The notes below the pieces were generated by a model. It searched no databases. It saw nothing but the letters and a program-made list of their open reading frames with translations, and was not told the DNA's origin. Of a stretch of DNA of 64,000 nt, positions 18,847 to 26,577 are shown one piece after another. The position numbers and the translations under genes are program-made. Origin of the DNA: Knoellia sp031844405 (lineage in GTDB: Bacteria; Actinomycetota; Actinomycetes; Actinomycetales; Dermatophilaceae); the NCBI GenBank assembly GCA_031844405.1, contig JAUZVC010000004.1, positions 1-64,000 of the forward strand. The letters run 5' to 3'. Each line of letters begins with the position of its first letter. Position 1 is the stretch's first letter.

Positions 18847-20037
18847 CTATCGCGCGGGCGCCGAGCGTCGCCGCCGGGTTTGGGCGGCCACGGCCCCCAG
18901 CACCGCGACGACGAGGCCGACCGCGGCCGGGGCGACGAAGCCACCGGCTCCCCCGGCGCGGTCGATGGCCACCCCGGCGAACGGGGCGCCGAGGGCACCA
19001 CCGAGGGTGAGCGCCGATCCGTGCCACCCCATCGCCTCTCCGCGGGCGGAGGCCGGCACCATCCGGCTCGCCTGGTCGACGCTCGCCGTGATCGTCGGCG
19101 CGCAGAGCAGGCCTGCGACGAACCCGAGGCCGCCGAGCGCCAGAGCGCCACCGGCCAGCGCCATCGGGAAGGTGACGAGGGCGAGGGCGCCGAGCAGCCA
19201 GAAGGTCGAGATCGACCGGCTGAGCCCGCCGTAGACGAGCGCGCCGACGAGCGAGCCCAGACCCCAGAGTGCGAGGACGAGCCCGATCGCGGTCGGCTGG
19301 TCGAGCTCGCGCATGCGGGCGACGATCCCGAGGTCGGTCCCCGAGAGCACGAAGGTCGCGCACGAGGCGGCGAGGCACACGGCGACGAAGGGCAGCCCGA
19401 ACCAGTCGGAGCGCCTCGGGCGCACCACGTCCTCGGCGTCGTCGGCCTCGCTCCTCAGCACGGGGTCGACGAGCCAGAGGATGGCCCCGCCCGCGACGCC
19501 GAGCATCTGGATGACGAAGAGCACCCACCGGGTGTCCCAGTGCGCCGCAGCCCAGATCGACACCGCAGGGCCGACGATGAACGAGATCTCGACGGCGACC
19601 GAGTCGAGCGAGATCGCGGTCCGGCGCTCGGCCGGGGGCACGGCCGCGATGACGGCCTGCCGGATGATCGAGAACGTCGGCACGACGAAGAGGCCGGCGA
19701 CGCCGGCGAGGACGAGGAGCGGCAGGTAGCCCACCCACGGCGCGACCGACCAGCAGACGAGGGCGACGAGCGTGGACGGCAGGACGACACGCCGCAGCCC
19801 GATGCGGTCGAGGAGCCGGCCCCGCCACGGGCCGCTCACGGCGATGGCCACGGTGGCGACGGCGGCGAGGAGCCCCGCCGCGGCATACGACTTCCCGAGG
19901 GTCGTGACGACGTGCACGGTGAGCAGGACGCCGGCCGAGAAGACCGGGATCCGCACGAACGCCCCGAGGACGAGAGCCGACCTCAGGCCGGGGCTGGCGA
20001 GCGCGGCGCGGTAGGGCGCCACCGACACGACCGACAC
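18847..20037 (-). CDS. Major facilitator superfamily transporter
   Basis: Membrane carrier of 396 residues with about 12 predicted hydrophobic helices. The cytoplasmic loop between helices 2 and 3 reads GPWRGRLLDRIGLRR, the MFS motif A. The centre has a charged loop (SEADDAEDVVRPRRSD, near 200-215) dividing two six-helix halves. Substrate unknown; it resembles drug-efflux-type actinobacterial MFS members. GTG start follows AGGAG at 4 nt. Its stop is 11 bp before the pheS leader frame. Four 14-bp tandem repeats lie about 85 bp upstream of its start. Confidence 0.9.
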   Translation of the reverse strand: MSVVSVAPYRAALASPGLRSALVLGAFVRIPVFSAGVLLTVHVVTTLGKSYAAAGLLAAVATVAIAVSGPWRGRLLDRIGLRRVVLPSTLVALVCWSVAPWVGYLPLLVLAGVAGLFVVPTFSIIRQAVIAAVPPAERRTAISLDSVAVEISFIVGPAVSIWAAAHWDTRWVLFVIQMLGVAGGAILWLVDPVLRSEADDAEDVVRPRRSDWFGLPFVAVCLAASCATFVLSGTDLGIVARMRELDQPTAIGLVLALWGLGSLVGALVYGGLSRSISTFWLLGALALVTFPMALAGGALALGGLGFVAGLLCAPTITASVDQASRMVPASARGEAMGWHGSALTLGGALGAPFAGVAIDRAGGAGGFVAPAAVGLVVAVLGAVAAQTRRRRSAPAR

Positions 20038-20121
20038 GATGCTCCTCCCGGCCGCGCACCCCTGGCGCGGCCCGAGAGACAGCGTAGGTCGTGCCCCACC
20101 TCCCCCGCGGACGCGTCCCGG

Positions 20122-20177
20122 CGCACCAACGCCGACGCACCTAGGCCGACGTGCCCATGCAGACGCACCAGCGCCGA
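20122..20177. repeat. Four tandem 14-bp direct repeats upstream of the MFS gene
   Basis: Units at 20122-20135, 20136-20149, 20150-20163 and 20164-20177. Consensus CGCACCNANGCCGA; the third copy is the most diverged. They occupy most of the 159-bp gap between the kinase stop codon and the MFS start. The regular spacing suggests a repeated protein-binding site or the remains of a minisatellite. Confidence 0.7.
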
Positions 20178-20196
20178 GGCGCCGGGTGCCGACCGG

Positions 20197-21285
20197 CTAG
20201 ACCATCTCCCCCGGGAAGAACGCGCGCACGACCGCTCCACCGCCGGGTGCGTCGTCGATCTCGGCCCACCCGCCGTGGGCCTCGACGACACCGCGAACGA
20301 TGTAGAGGCCGAGCCCCGTGCCACCACCGCTCGGCCCGTGCCAGAAGCGGCTGAAGACGGCGCGTCGCTGCTCCGACGGGATGCCCGTGCCGTCGTCGCT
20401 CACGCTGAGCATGACGCCCGGGCCCGTTGGCCCTTCCCACGGCGCGGCCTCGAGCGTGACGCAGGCGGCCTTGTGGCGCACGGCGTTCTCGAGGAGGTTG
20501 GCGAGGACCTGGTCGAGCCGGTCGGGGTCGGCATAGATCTCCTCCGCCCCGTCGGCCACCGTGATCGTGAAGTCCTGCGCGTCCTGGCCGGCGGCGACGT
20601 GCCGCTCGACGTGACGGGTGAGGATGTCGCGGGTCACGAGCGGCACCTCGTGGATGCGCAGCCGACCGGCGTCGATCCGCGAGACGTCGAGCAGGTCGGT
20701 GATGAGCCGCGTGAGGCGGTCGGCGTCGGCGTCGATCGCCTCCAGCATCGTGAGCTTCTGCTCCTCGGTGAACTGCGCCCAGCGGCGGCGCAGCGTCGAC
20801 GTGAAGCCCTTGACGCCGGTGAGCGGCGAGCGCAGCTCGTGGGCGATCGTCGAGATGAGGGCGGCGTGGTCGAGCTCGGCCCGGCGCCGGCCCTCGGCGT
20901 CGCGCAGCGAGACGAGGACGGCGGTGAGCGGCCCGGCGCGGCCGCTGCGCAGGTAGCGGGCGGTGACGAGCAGCTCGAGACCGCTCGGCAGCTGCAGCAG
21001 CTTCTCGCGGTGGCCGGTGCGGGTGCGCAGGCCGTTCCACGGGTCGGTCATCGCCCACCAGGACTCGCCGTTGCGGGTCTCGAGGGGCAGCGCCTCACGG
21101 ATGTCCTGGCCGACGAAGGTGTCCGCCGGGCGGCGCAGCATCTGCGCGGCCCGGGGGTTGACCGACGTGACGACGCCGTCGGCGCCGGCCGCCACGAGCC
21201 CGTCGGGCAGCATCGCGGCCGCGGCCGCGGCGACGGGATCCGGCACGGTGAGGACGTCATCGACGGGTGGCGTCTTCGGGTCCAT
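20197..21285 (-). CDS. Soluble PAS-type sensor histidine kinase (orphan)
   Basis: 362 residues without a transmembrane segment. Residues 20-130 form a PAS-like sensor with a low-complexity Ala-rich start. The phosphoacceptor His149 is in STIAHELRSPLTGVKGF (HisKA). The ATPase domain has LANLLENAVRH (N box), VSDDGTGIP (G1) and GTGLGLYIV (G2). It should autophosphorylate and pass phosphate to a response regulator, but none is adjacent: neighbours are the rRNA methyltransferase and the MFS gene. ATG 21283-21285 is used; GTG codons just upstream are possible. Confidence 0.9.
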   Translation of the reverse strand: MDPKTPPVDDVLTVPDPVAAAAAAMLPDGLVAAGADGVVTSVNPRAAQMLRRPADTFVGQDIREALPLETRNGESWWAMTDPWNGLRTRTGHREKLLQLPSGLELLVTARYLRSGRAGPLTAVLVSLRDAEGRRRAELDHAALISTIAHELRSPLTGVKGFTSTLRRRWAQFTEEQKLTMLEAIDADADRLTRLITDLLDVSRIDAGRLRIHEVPLVTRDILTRHVERHVAAGQDAQDFTITVADGAEEIYADPDRLDQVLANLLENAVRHKAACVTLEAAPWEGPTGPGVMLSVSDDGTGIPSEQRRAVFSRFWHGPSGGGTGLGLYIVRGVVEAHGGWAEIDDAPGGGAVVRAFFPGEMV

Positions 21286-21302
21286 GACCACATCCCACCA
21301 CG

Positions 21303-22097
21303 TCAGGGGCGGTGAGTCGCCCCGGATGACGCAGCGAGGCACACCGTGGCGGCCATCGCGAGGTTGAGCGACTCGACCCGCTCGGAGATCGGGACCCGGA
21401 CGACGTCGGTGCAGCGGTCGCGGATCTCGGGCGGGAGCCCCCACGCCTCGTTGCCCATGACCCACGCGTGCGGGGTGCTCGTGTCGACGTCGGGGAGCAG
21501 CGTCTCCCCCGTGCCGTCGGCCGCGAGGGTGCGTATGCCGGCCGCCGCCAGCGCGTCGAGCGTCGCCAGGACGTCGAGGCCGGCGACGACGGGCAGGTGG
21601 AAGATCGAGCCGACCGTCGAGCGGACGACCTTGGGCGCGAGGACGTCGACCGAGCCCTCGGTGACGAGCACCGCGTCGGCGCCGAACGCGTCCGCGCCAC
21701 GGATGACCGTGCCCGCGTTGCCGGGGTCGCGCACGTTGCTCAACAGCACGAGGAGGCGCGGGCCCGACGCGAGGACGTCGTCAAGGGTGACGGGCGCGGC
21801 GGCGACGACGGCGAGCAGCCCCTGCGGGGACTCGGTGTCGGACATCGCCTCGAGGACGGCGTCGTCGGTCTCGTGCACGCGGATGCCCGCGTCACGGGCA
21901 GCGTCGACGAGGTCGGCGTGACGCTCGAGGGCCGCGGCGGTGACGTAGAGGTCGTCGACGTGGCTGCCGGCATACCGGATCGCCTCACGCACACCCTGGG
22001 GACCGTCGACGACGAAGCGACCGGTCCGCTCACGCACCGAGCGCCGGGAGAGCGATCGCACTGACCTGACCCGATCGGATCGGACGTTCGTCAGCAC
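21303..22097 (-). CDS. SpoU/TrmH family RNA 2'-O-methyltransferase
   Basis: 264 residues. The N-terminal substrate-binding domain (about 1-95) is followed by the knotted SPOUT core with NVRDPGNAGTVIRGADAFGA (about 121-140), VMGNEAWGLPPE (near 216-227) and VPISERVESLNLAMA (about 238-252), the SAM-binding knot. It probably methylates a ribose in 23S rRNA, as TsnR-like proteins do; tRNA is also possible. It follows rplT as in Mycobacterium. GTG start 22095-22097 with GGGAGAG as RBS; that RBS lies in one arm of a perfect 16-bp inverted repeat. Confidence 0.92.
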   Translation of the reverse strand: MLTNVRSDRVRSVRSLSRRSVRERTGRFVVDGPQGVREAIRYAGSHVDDLYVTAAALERHADLVDAARDAGIRVHETDDAVLEAMSDTESPQGLLAVVAAAPVTLDDVLASGPRLLVLLSNVRDPGNAGTVIRGADAFGADAVLVTEGSVDVLAPKVVRSTVGSIFHLPVVAGLDVLATLDALAAAGIRTLAADGTGETLLPDVDTSTPHAWVMGNEAWGLPPEIRDRCTDVVRVPISERVESLNLAMAATVCLAASSGATHRP

Positions 22098-22114
22098 GGC
22101 TCTCCCGGCGCTCG
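22038..22114 (-). promoter_or_regulatory. 16-bp inverted repeat covering the RBS of the methyltransferase gene
   Basis: GCTCTCCCGGCGCTCG at 22099-22114 is perfectly complementary to 22038-22053, with a 45-nt loop. In the mRNA the first arm contains the ribosome binding site GGGAGAG and the second lies 15-20 codons inside the coding region. Pairing would hide the RBS while leaving the GTG start in the loop. Confidence 0.65.
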
Positions 22115-22137
22115 TGTTTGCGAGGGGTCTCGCAGGC

Positions 22138-22524
22138 TCAGGCGGAGGCCTTCTCGGCGACCGGCTGCGCGGGGACGTTGGCCTTGGCGACCTCGACGAG
22201 GGCGGCGAAGGCGGCCTCGTCGTTGACCGCGAGCTCGGCGAGCATGCGGCGGTCGACCTCGATCTCGGCGGCCTTGAGGCCCTGGATGAGGCGGTTGTAG
22301 GTCATGCCGTTGGCGCGAGCCGCAGCGTTGATGCGCTGGATCCACAGGCGACGGAAGTCACCCTTGCGGGCGCGACGGTCGCGGTAGGCGTAGCCGAGGG
22401 AGTGAGTGACCTGCTCCTTGGCCTTGCGGTAGAGACGGGACCGCTGTCCGCGGTAGCCGCTCGCGCGCTCGAGGACGACCCGGCGCTTCTTCTGGGCATT
22501 GACTGCCCGCTTCACGCGTGCCAC
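22138..22524 (-). CDS. rplT: 50S ribosomal protein L20
   Basis: Binds 23S rRNA early in 50S assembly. 128 residues with the basic N-terminus MARVKRAVNAQKKRRVVLE and the conserved ASGYRGQRSRLYRKAKEQV. The C-terminal 15 residues (after about 115) are an Ala/Pro extension beyond the usual 118. Third gene of infC-rpmI-rplT. In other bacteria L20 represses its own operon; no L20-type leader was recognised, though hairpins are present before infC. Confidence 0.98.
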   Translation of the reverse strand: MARVKRAVNAQKKRRVVLERASGYRGQRSRLYRKAKEQVTHSLGYAYRDRRARKGDFRRLWIQRINAAARANGMTYNRLIQGLKAAEIEVDRRMLAELAVNDEAAFAALVEVAKANVPAQPVAEKASA

Positions 22525-22566
22525 GTGAGTACTCCTTGTTCAGTCTTGGACGTTCGGGTGTTCGGC

Positions 22567-22761
22567 TCAGATGCCGAGAAGCTTCTTGACCTTCTTGACG
22601 TCGGCCTTGGACACGAGGACGTCCTTGCTGAGGGCGCGGGCCTTCTGCGGGGTCTTCTCGTGGAACTTGTGGACGTGACCGGCCTGCTCGCGCATGACCT
22701 TGCCGGAACCGGTGACGCGGAAGCGCTTCTTGGTGCCGCTGTGGGTCTTGTTCTTCGGCAT
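22567..22761 (-). CDS. rpmI: 50S ribosomal protein L35
   Basis: A 64-residue basic protein of the large subunit starting MPKNKTHSGTKKRFRVTGSG, which is diagnostic. It lies between infC (66 bp upstream) and rplT (42 bp downstream). Normal length. Confidence 0.98.
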   Translation of the reverse strand: MPKNKTHSGTKKRFRVTGSGKVMREQAGHVHKFHEKTPQKARALSKDVLVSKADVKKVKKLLGI

Positions 22762-22827
22762 GGCTGCCGATCTCCTTCGCTGTCGGTGCTGCTGTGGTGC
22801 TGCTCTGGGAAAAACGTGGGGTGCCGC

Positions 22828-23469
22828 CTACTCGGCGGCGACCGTCTCCTCGGCCGGGGCCGGAGCCTCGGCGGACGCCTCGGCCGGTGCCTCGGTGGGC
22901 GCCTCGGCGGAAGCGGCGGCGCTGTCCTTCTTGCGGCGCTGCTCGGCGCGGGCCTCGGACTTCTTCTTCGTCGGCGCGAGGACCATGATCATGTTGCGGC
23001 CGTCCTGCTTGGGCGCGGACTCGACCGTGCCCAGCTCGATGACGTCCTCGGCGAGCTTCTGGAGGAGGCGGTAGCCGAGCTCCGGGCGCGACTGCTCGCG
23101 ACCGCGGAACATGATCGTCACCTTGACCTTGTCGCCGCCGCCCAGGAACCGGACGACGTGCCCCTTCTTGGTGGCGTAGTCGTGCGGGTCGATCTTCGGG
23201 CGGAGCTTGATCTCCTTGATGACCGTGTTGACCTGGTTCTTGCGTGCTTCCCGGGCCTTCATGGCGGCTTCGTACTTGTACTTGCCGAAGTCCATGAGCT
23301 TGGCGACGGGCGGCTTGGCCATGGGGGCCACCTCGACCAGGTCGAGGTCAGCCTCCGCCGCGAGGCGCAGGGCATCCTCGACGCGGACGATGCCGACCTG
23401 CTCCCCGTTGGGGCCGACCAACCGCACCTCCGGAACCCGGATGCGGTCGTTGATGCGAGGCTCGCTGAT
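22828..23469 (-). CDS. infC: Translation initiation factor IF-3 with an AUC start codon
   Basis: Binds 30S, prevents premature 50S joining and discriminates against wrong start codons. About 213 residues: N domain from SEPRINDRIRVPEVRLVG, a linker with AMKAREARKNQ, C domain with KIDPHDYATKKGHVVRFL and DGRNMIMVL; then a 50-residue Lys- and Ala/Glu/Pro-rich tail. The predicted start is ATC (23467-23469): AAGGAG lies 6 nt before it, and protein similarity begins there. An ATG 4-6 bases upstream is out of frame. Non-AUG starts in infC, used for autoregulation, are established (AUU in E. coli). A 220-nt leader with hairpins precedes. Confidence 0.93.
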   Translation of the reverse strand: MSEPRINDRIRVPEVRLVGPNGEQVGIVRVEDALRLAAEADLDLVEVAPMAKPPVAKLMDFGKYKYEAAMKAREARKNQVNTVIKEIKLRPKIDPHDYATKKGHVVRFLGGGDKVKVTIMFRGREQSRPELGYRLLQKLAEDVIELGTVESAPKQDGRNMIMVLAPTKKKSEARAEQRRKKDSAAASAEAPTEAPAEASAEAPAPAEETVAAE

Positions 23470-23516
23470 GTCATGCTCCTTGTGTCTGGGAACGACGGTC
23501 TCGTGCTGGCCCGGAC

Positions 23517-23701
23517 ATGAGAAGAGGCTCCTCGCGTCGCGCACGAGAAGCCCTCATCCGTCCACCGATGCCCACGGCATACACGTATGCCGTGACCGTG
23601 GTGGAGAAAGAACCCGGCGACCCAGAGGTCGTCGCGGGTGGAAGCGAGCTTCACTTGCGCACCGTGTCCCGTGGGACACAGCCGGTCAGCGCACAAGGTT
23701 A
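23517..23701 (-). promoter_or_regulatory. infC promoter and structured 5' leader
   Basis: A possible promoter is TTCGCC-N17-TAACCT with the -10 at 23696-23701. The leader has three hairpins: GTGTCCC/GGGACAC at 23664-23679; CACGGCATAC/GTATGCCGTG at 23573-23594 with a 2-nt loop; and a long imperfect stem at 23517-23557 bounded by ATGAG and CTCAT. The remaining sequence to 23835 shows no gene. Confidence 0.5.
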
Positions 23702-23835
23702 GCAGCCCGTCGCCGACGGGCGAAATCGTCGTATGCCGTCACCGCACCCGCGCCGGACCGCGCACACCGGTGTCCGGTTGGAGGATCGCGGGGGTCGTGG
23801 TCCCGGCGACCCTCCACCCGGACCGCGGGGTGGCG

Positions 23836-24522
23836 TCAGCGGATGCGGAAGGCGAGGCCGTCGATGCGGGCCCGGAGCTCGCCGTCGGTGGCGAGCCGCT
23901 CCCCCACCCGGGTCGCGACCGCCTGGACCTCGTCGCCCGCGAGGCCCTCGCGCAGCTCGAGGACGACGCCGAGCACGCCCTGGCCGGCCGGAGCACCCTC
24001 CTCGACGTGGTGCGAGACGACGTCGGGCTCCTCGGCGACGGCGCGCGAGACGCCGGTGGCGACGAACTCGTCGAGGTGGGGCGGCAGCCAGGCGCGCTCC
24101 TGGGCGAGAGCCCAGACCATCGACGGCCGAAGGACGCGGGTCACCGGACCCGCGACGTCGACGACGACGACGTCGCAGCGCTCACTCACCGCCGCCTGCC
24201 CTGTCCGGGCCGCGGTCACGGGCACGGGACGGGCGGAGGGGTCCCAGGCGGCGAGGGCGTCGAGGCTGCTGAAGACCGGCAGGGCACGCTCCCCGTCGGG
24301 CGCGACGAGGGTCACTGCGGCCATGTCGGTCTGCTTGTCGACGGTGAGGCCGTCCTCGACCGTGGTCTCGACGGGCTCGGCGACGATCGGGACGAGGAGC
24401 CGTGCGGTGGCGAGCTCGGCCATGAGGCCGGCGGGGTCGCCGTCGGCCAGCGCGGCGGCCAGTCCCGGCTGCGCGGACCCGTCGTCGCCCTCGAACCCGG
24501 TGAAGACGAGGTCCCGCGTCAC
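23836..24522 (-). CDS. SseB-family protein
   Basis: 228 residues with two SseB-like regions. The N-terminal one (about 1-115) contains LLVPIV, VDKQTDMAAVTLVAPDGERALPVFSS and LAAWDPSARPVPV, the family pattern. The C-terminal third has predicted strands and LPPHLDEFVATGVSRAV. The biochemical function is unknown; in Actinobacteria these genes sit beside hisA/priA and infC, as here. GTG start 24520-24522 overlaps the priA stop (GTGA). Probably the last gene of the his unit. Confidence 0.85.
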   Translation of the reverse strand: MTRDLVFTGFEGDDGSAQPGLAAALADGDPAGLMAELATARLLVPIVAEPVETTVEDGLTVDKQTDMAAVTLVAPDGERALPVFSSLDALAAWDPSARPVPVTAARTGQAAVSERCDVVVVDVAGPVTRVLRPSMVWALAQERAWLPPHLDEFVATGVSRAVAEEPDVVSHHVEEGAPAGQGVLGVVLELREGLAGDEVQAVATRVGERLATDGELRARIDGLAFRIR

Positions 24523-25253
24523 GGGCGGCCCGCGACGTCGAGGGCCTCGGGCAGCGTGAACGCCCCGCGGTAGAGCGCGGAGCCGGTGATCGCGCCCTCG
24601 ACCCCCTCGGGGACCATCGTGCGCAGGACGGCGATGTCGTCGAGCGTGGAGACGCCACCCGAGGCGATGACCGGGCGGTCGGTACGGGCGCAGACGTCGC
24701 GGAGCAGCTCGACGTTGGGGCCGGCGAGCATGCCGTCCTTGTTGACGTCGGTGACGACGTAGCGGGCGCAGCCCTCGCGGTCGAGGCGCTCGAGGGTCTC
24801 CCAGAGGTCGCCGCCCTCCTGGGTCCAGCCGCGGGCGGCGAGGGTCGTGCCCCGCACGTCGAGCCCGACGGCGATCCGGTCGCCGTGCTCGGCGATGGCC
24901 GAGGCCGTCCACTCCGGGTCCTCGAGGGCGGCGGTGCCGAGGTTGACGCGCCGGCACCCGGTGGCGAGGGCGCGCTCGAGCGTCTCGGCGTCGCGGATGC
25001 CACCGCTCATCTCGACCTGGATGTCGAGCGTGCCGACGATCGAGGCGAGCAGCTCGGCGTTGTCGCCCCTCCCGAAGGCCGCGTCCAGGTCGACGAGGTG
25101 CAGCCACTCCGCGCCCTGCTCCTGCCAGCGCAGCGCGGCCTCGAGCGGCTCGCCGAACTCGCCACCGCTGCCGGCGACCCCCTGCACGAGCTGGACGGCA
25201 CGGCCCCCGGCGACGTCGACGGCGGGCAGGAGCTGCAGGCGGGGGGAGGTCAT
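24519..25253 (-). CDS. priA: Phosphoribosyl isomerase A (HisA/TrpF type)
   Basis: A 244-residue beta-alpha barrel that isomerises ProFAR in histidine synthesis; actinobacterial members (PriA) also isomerise PRA for tryptophan. Catalytic acid Asp13 in LLPAVDVAGGRAVQL and the second Asp in VVTDVNKDGMLAGPN. Phosphate sites are EMSGGIRD and ASGGVSTLDD. Dual activity is inferred from lineage; no trpF is in view. hisF does not follow, unlike in Mycobacterium, so it must be elsewhere. 55 bp separate it from hisH. Confidence 0.95.
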   Translation of the reverse strand: MTSPRLQLLPAVDVAGGRAVQLVQGVAGSGGEFGEPLEAALRWQEQGAEWLHLVDLDAAFGRGDNAELLASIVGTLDIQVEMSGGIRDAETLERALATGCRRVNLGTAALEDPEWTASAIAEHGDRIAVGLDVRGTTLAARGWTQEGGDLWETLERLDREGCARYVVTDVNKDGMLAGPNVELLRDVCARTDRPVIASGGVSTLDDIAVLRTMVPEGVEGAITGSALYRGAFTLPEALDVAGRP

Positions 25254-25308
25254 GGCACCTTCACGTTCTCGGGGGTGGGGCTGGCGGGTGTTGCCGTGGT
25301 CGGCACAG

Positions 25309-25953
25309 TCAGAGCGAGCGGACCCAGTTCTCGAGGAGCTGAAGCCCGGCCTCGCCCGACTTCTCGGGGTGGAACTGGGTGGCCGAGAGCGGGCCGTTCT
25401 CGACGGCGGCGACGAAGCGCTCACCGTGGGTCGCGGTCGTCACCTTCGGGGCGACGGCCGCGAAGTGCCCGGTGGGCTCGGCAAGCGTCCAGGAGCGGAC
25501 GGCATACGAGTGGACGAAGTAGAAGCGCTCGGCCTCGACGCCGGCGAAGAGGGTCGATCCGCTCGGGACGTCGACCTCGGTCCAGCCCATGTGCGGGACG
25601 ACGGGCGCCTCGAGGCGCTCGACGGTGCCGGGCCATTCGGCGAGGCCGTCCTCGGTCGTGCCGCTCGGCTCGGTCGAGGACTCGAAGAGCGCCTGCATGC
25701 CGACGCAGACGCCGAGCACGGGCCGCCCGCCGGAGAGGCGGACGTCGATGATGCGAGGCGCGTCGGCCGCGCGCATGCCGCGGACGCACGCGTGGAAGTT
25801 GCCGACACCGGGCAGCAGCAGGCCGTGCGCGTCGAGGGCGCGCTGGCGGTCGGCGGTCAGCTCGACCGTGGCGCCCACCCGCTCGAGGGCGCGGACGGCG
25901 CTGTGCACGTTGCCGCTGCCGTGGTCGAGGACGACGACCCTGCGTCCGCTCAT
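25309..25953 (-). CDS. hisH: Imidazole glycerol phosphate synthase glutaminase subunit
   Basis: Class I glutamine amidotransferase that feeds ammonia to HisF. 214 residues: nucleophile Cys83 in PVLGVCVGMQALF, and the His-Glu pair in TQFHPEKSG near 193. GVGNFHACVRGM (49-60) is the oxyanion-strand region. The ATG (25951-25953) overlaps the stop of the upstream hypothetical gene by 4 bp. Confidence 0.96.
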   Translation of the reverse strand: MSGRRVVVLDHGSGNVHSAVRALERVGATVELTADRQRALDAHGLLLPGVGNFHACVRGMRAADAPRIIDVRLSGGRPVLGVCVGMQALFESSTEPSGTTEDGLAEWPGTVERLEAPVVPHMGWTEVDVPSGSTLFAGVEAERFYFVHSYAVRSWTLAEPTGHFAAVAPKVTTATHGERFVAAVENGPLSATQFHPEKSGEAGLQLLENWVRSL

Positions 25954-26573
25954 AGGTCCTGCTCCGCTCGGTGGGCCGACTCCTCGGCGACGAGCGCGTC
26001 GAAGGCAGCGATGGATCGTGGGCTGGGGTCGACGCGCAGATGGCTCTCGTCGGCGCCGTCGCGCAGCAGCTCCTCGCCGGGCAGGCCGAGGAGGCGCATG
26101 AGCCCGACGAGGACGTCGAGGGGCTCGCCCCCGGGGTCGGCGAAGTGCTCGGACACCTCTGCCGGCGTCGTGCGCGAGCGGGCGCCGGCGACGTCGACGA
26201 CCAGGGCGGCCGGCAGCGCCGGCAGGTCCGGGGTGCGGCGCACGCCATGACCGGGCTCCCACACGAGCCAGCGCTGCTCGAGCCGCCACCCGCGCGCCTG
26301 CACGGTGACGACCGCGCAGCCGTCGATGACGAAGAGTCCGATGGCCGGGCGGTGCCGCGTCGGCACGCTCCGGGCGGCGAGGATCTCGAGACCGACGTCG
26401 TAGGGCGCGACGGCGCGCGAGCGGTCCTCGGCGAGGCACACGCCGGTCCAGCCCGGGAGCGGACAGACCCGCACGGCTGCGAGCCCGCGCCGCACCCAGC
26501 GCGCGGACGCGGCAGCGCTGCCACGCACGAGGACGAGCCCGTGCCCGGTCAGCGGGGTCTGGTCGTCGAGCAT
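25950..26573 (-). CDS. Unrecognised protein encoded inside the his operon
   Basis: 207 residues, unknown. No membrane segment or signal peptide. Residues 15-130 seem mixed alpha/beta with many Trp and Arg (SARWVRRGL, TVQARGWRLEQRWLVWEPGHG). The C-terminal part has DVLVGLMRLLGLPGEELL and ends acidic. No catalytic motif recognised. ATG is 4 nt after the hisB stop and its stop overlaps hisH by 4 bp, so it is translated with the histidine enzymes. Position between hisB and hisH suggests but does not show a histidine-related role. Confidence 0.8.
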   Translation of the reverse strand: MLDDQTPLTGHGLVLVRGSAAASARWVRRGLAAVRVCPLPGWTGVCLAEDRSRAVAPYDVGLEILAARSVPTRHRPAIGLFVIDGCAVVTVQARGWRLEQRWLVWEPGHGVRRTPDLPALPAALVVDVAGARSRTTPAEVSEHFADPGGEPLDVLVGLMRLLGLPGEELLRDGADESHLRVDPSPRSIAAFDALVAEESAHRAEQDL

Positions 26574-26577
26574 CGGC

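Noticed and set aside
18811..21315. An 834-codon plus-strand frame opposite the MFS and kinase genes
   Set aside because: Arg/Asp/Gly-rich shadow with no domain; the minus-strand genes have clear motifs.
23259..23696. A long frame through the infC leader
   Set aside because: It overlaps infC in another frame, lacks an RBS and has no protein-like composition.
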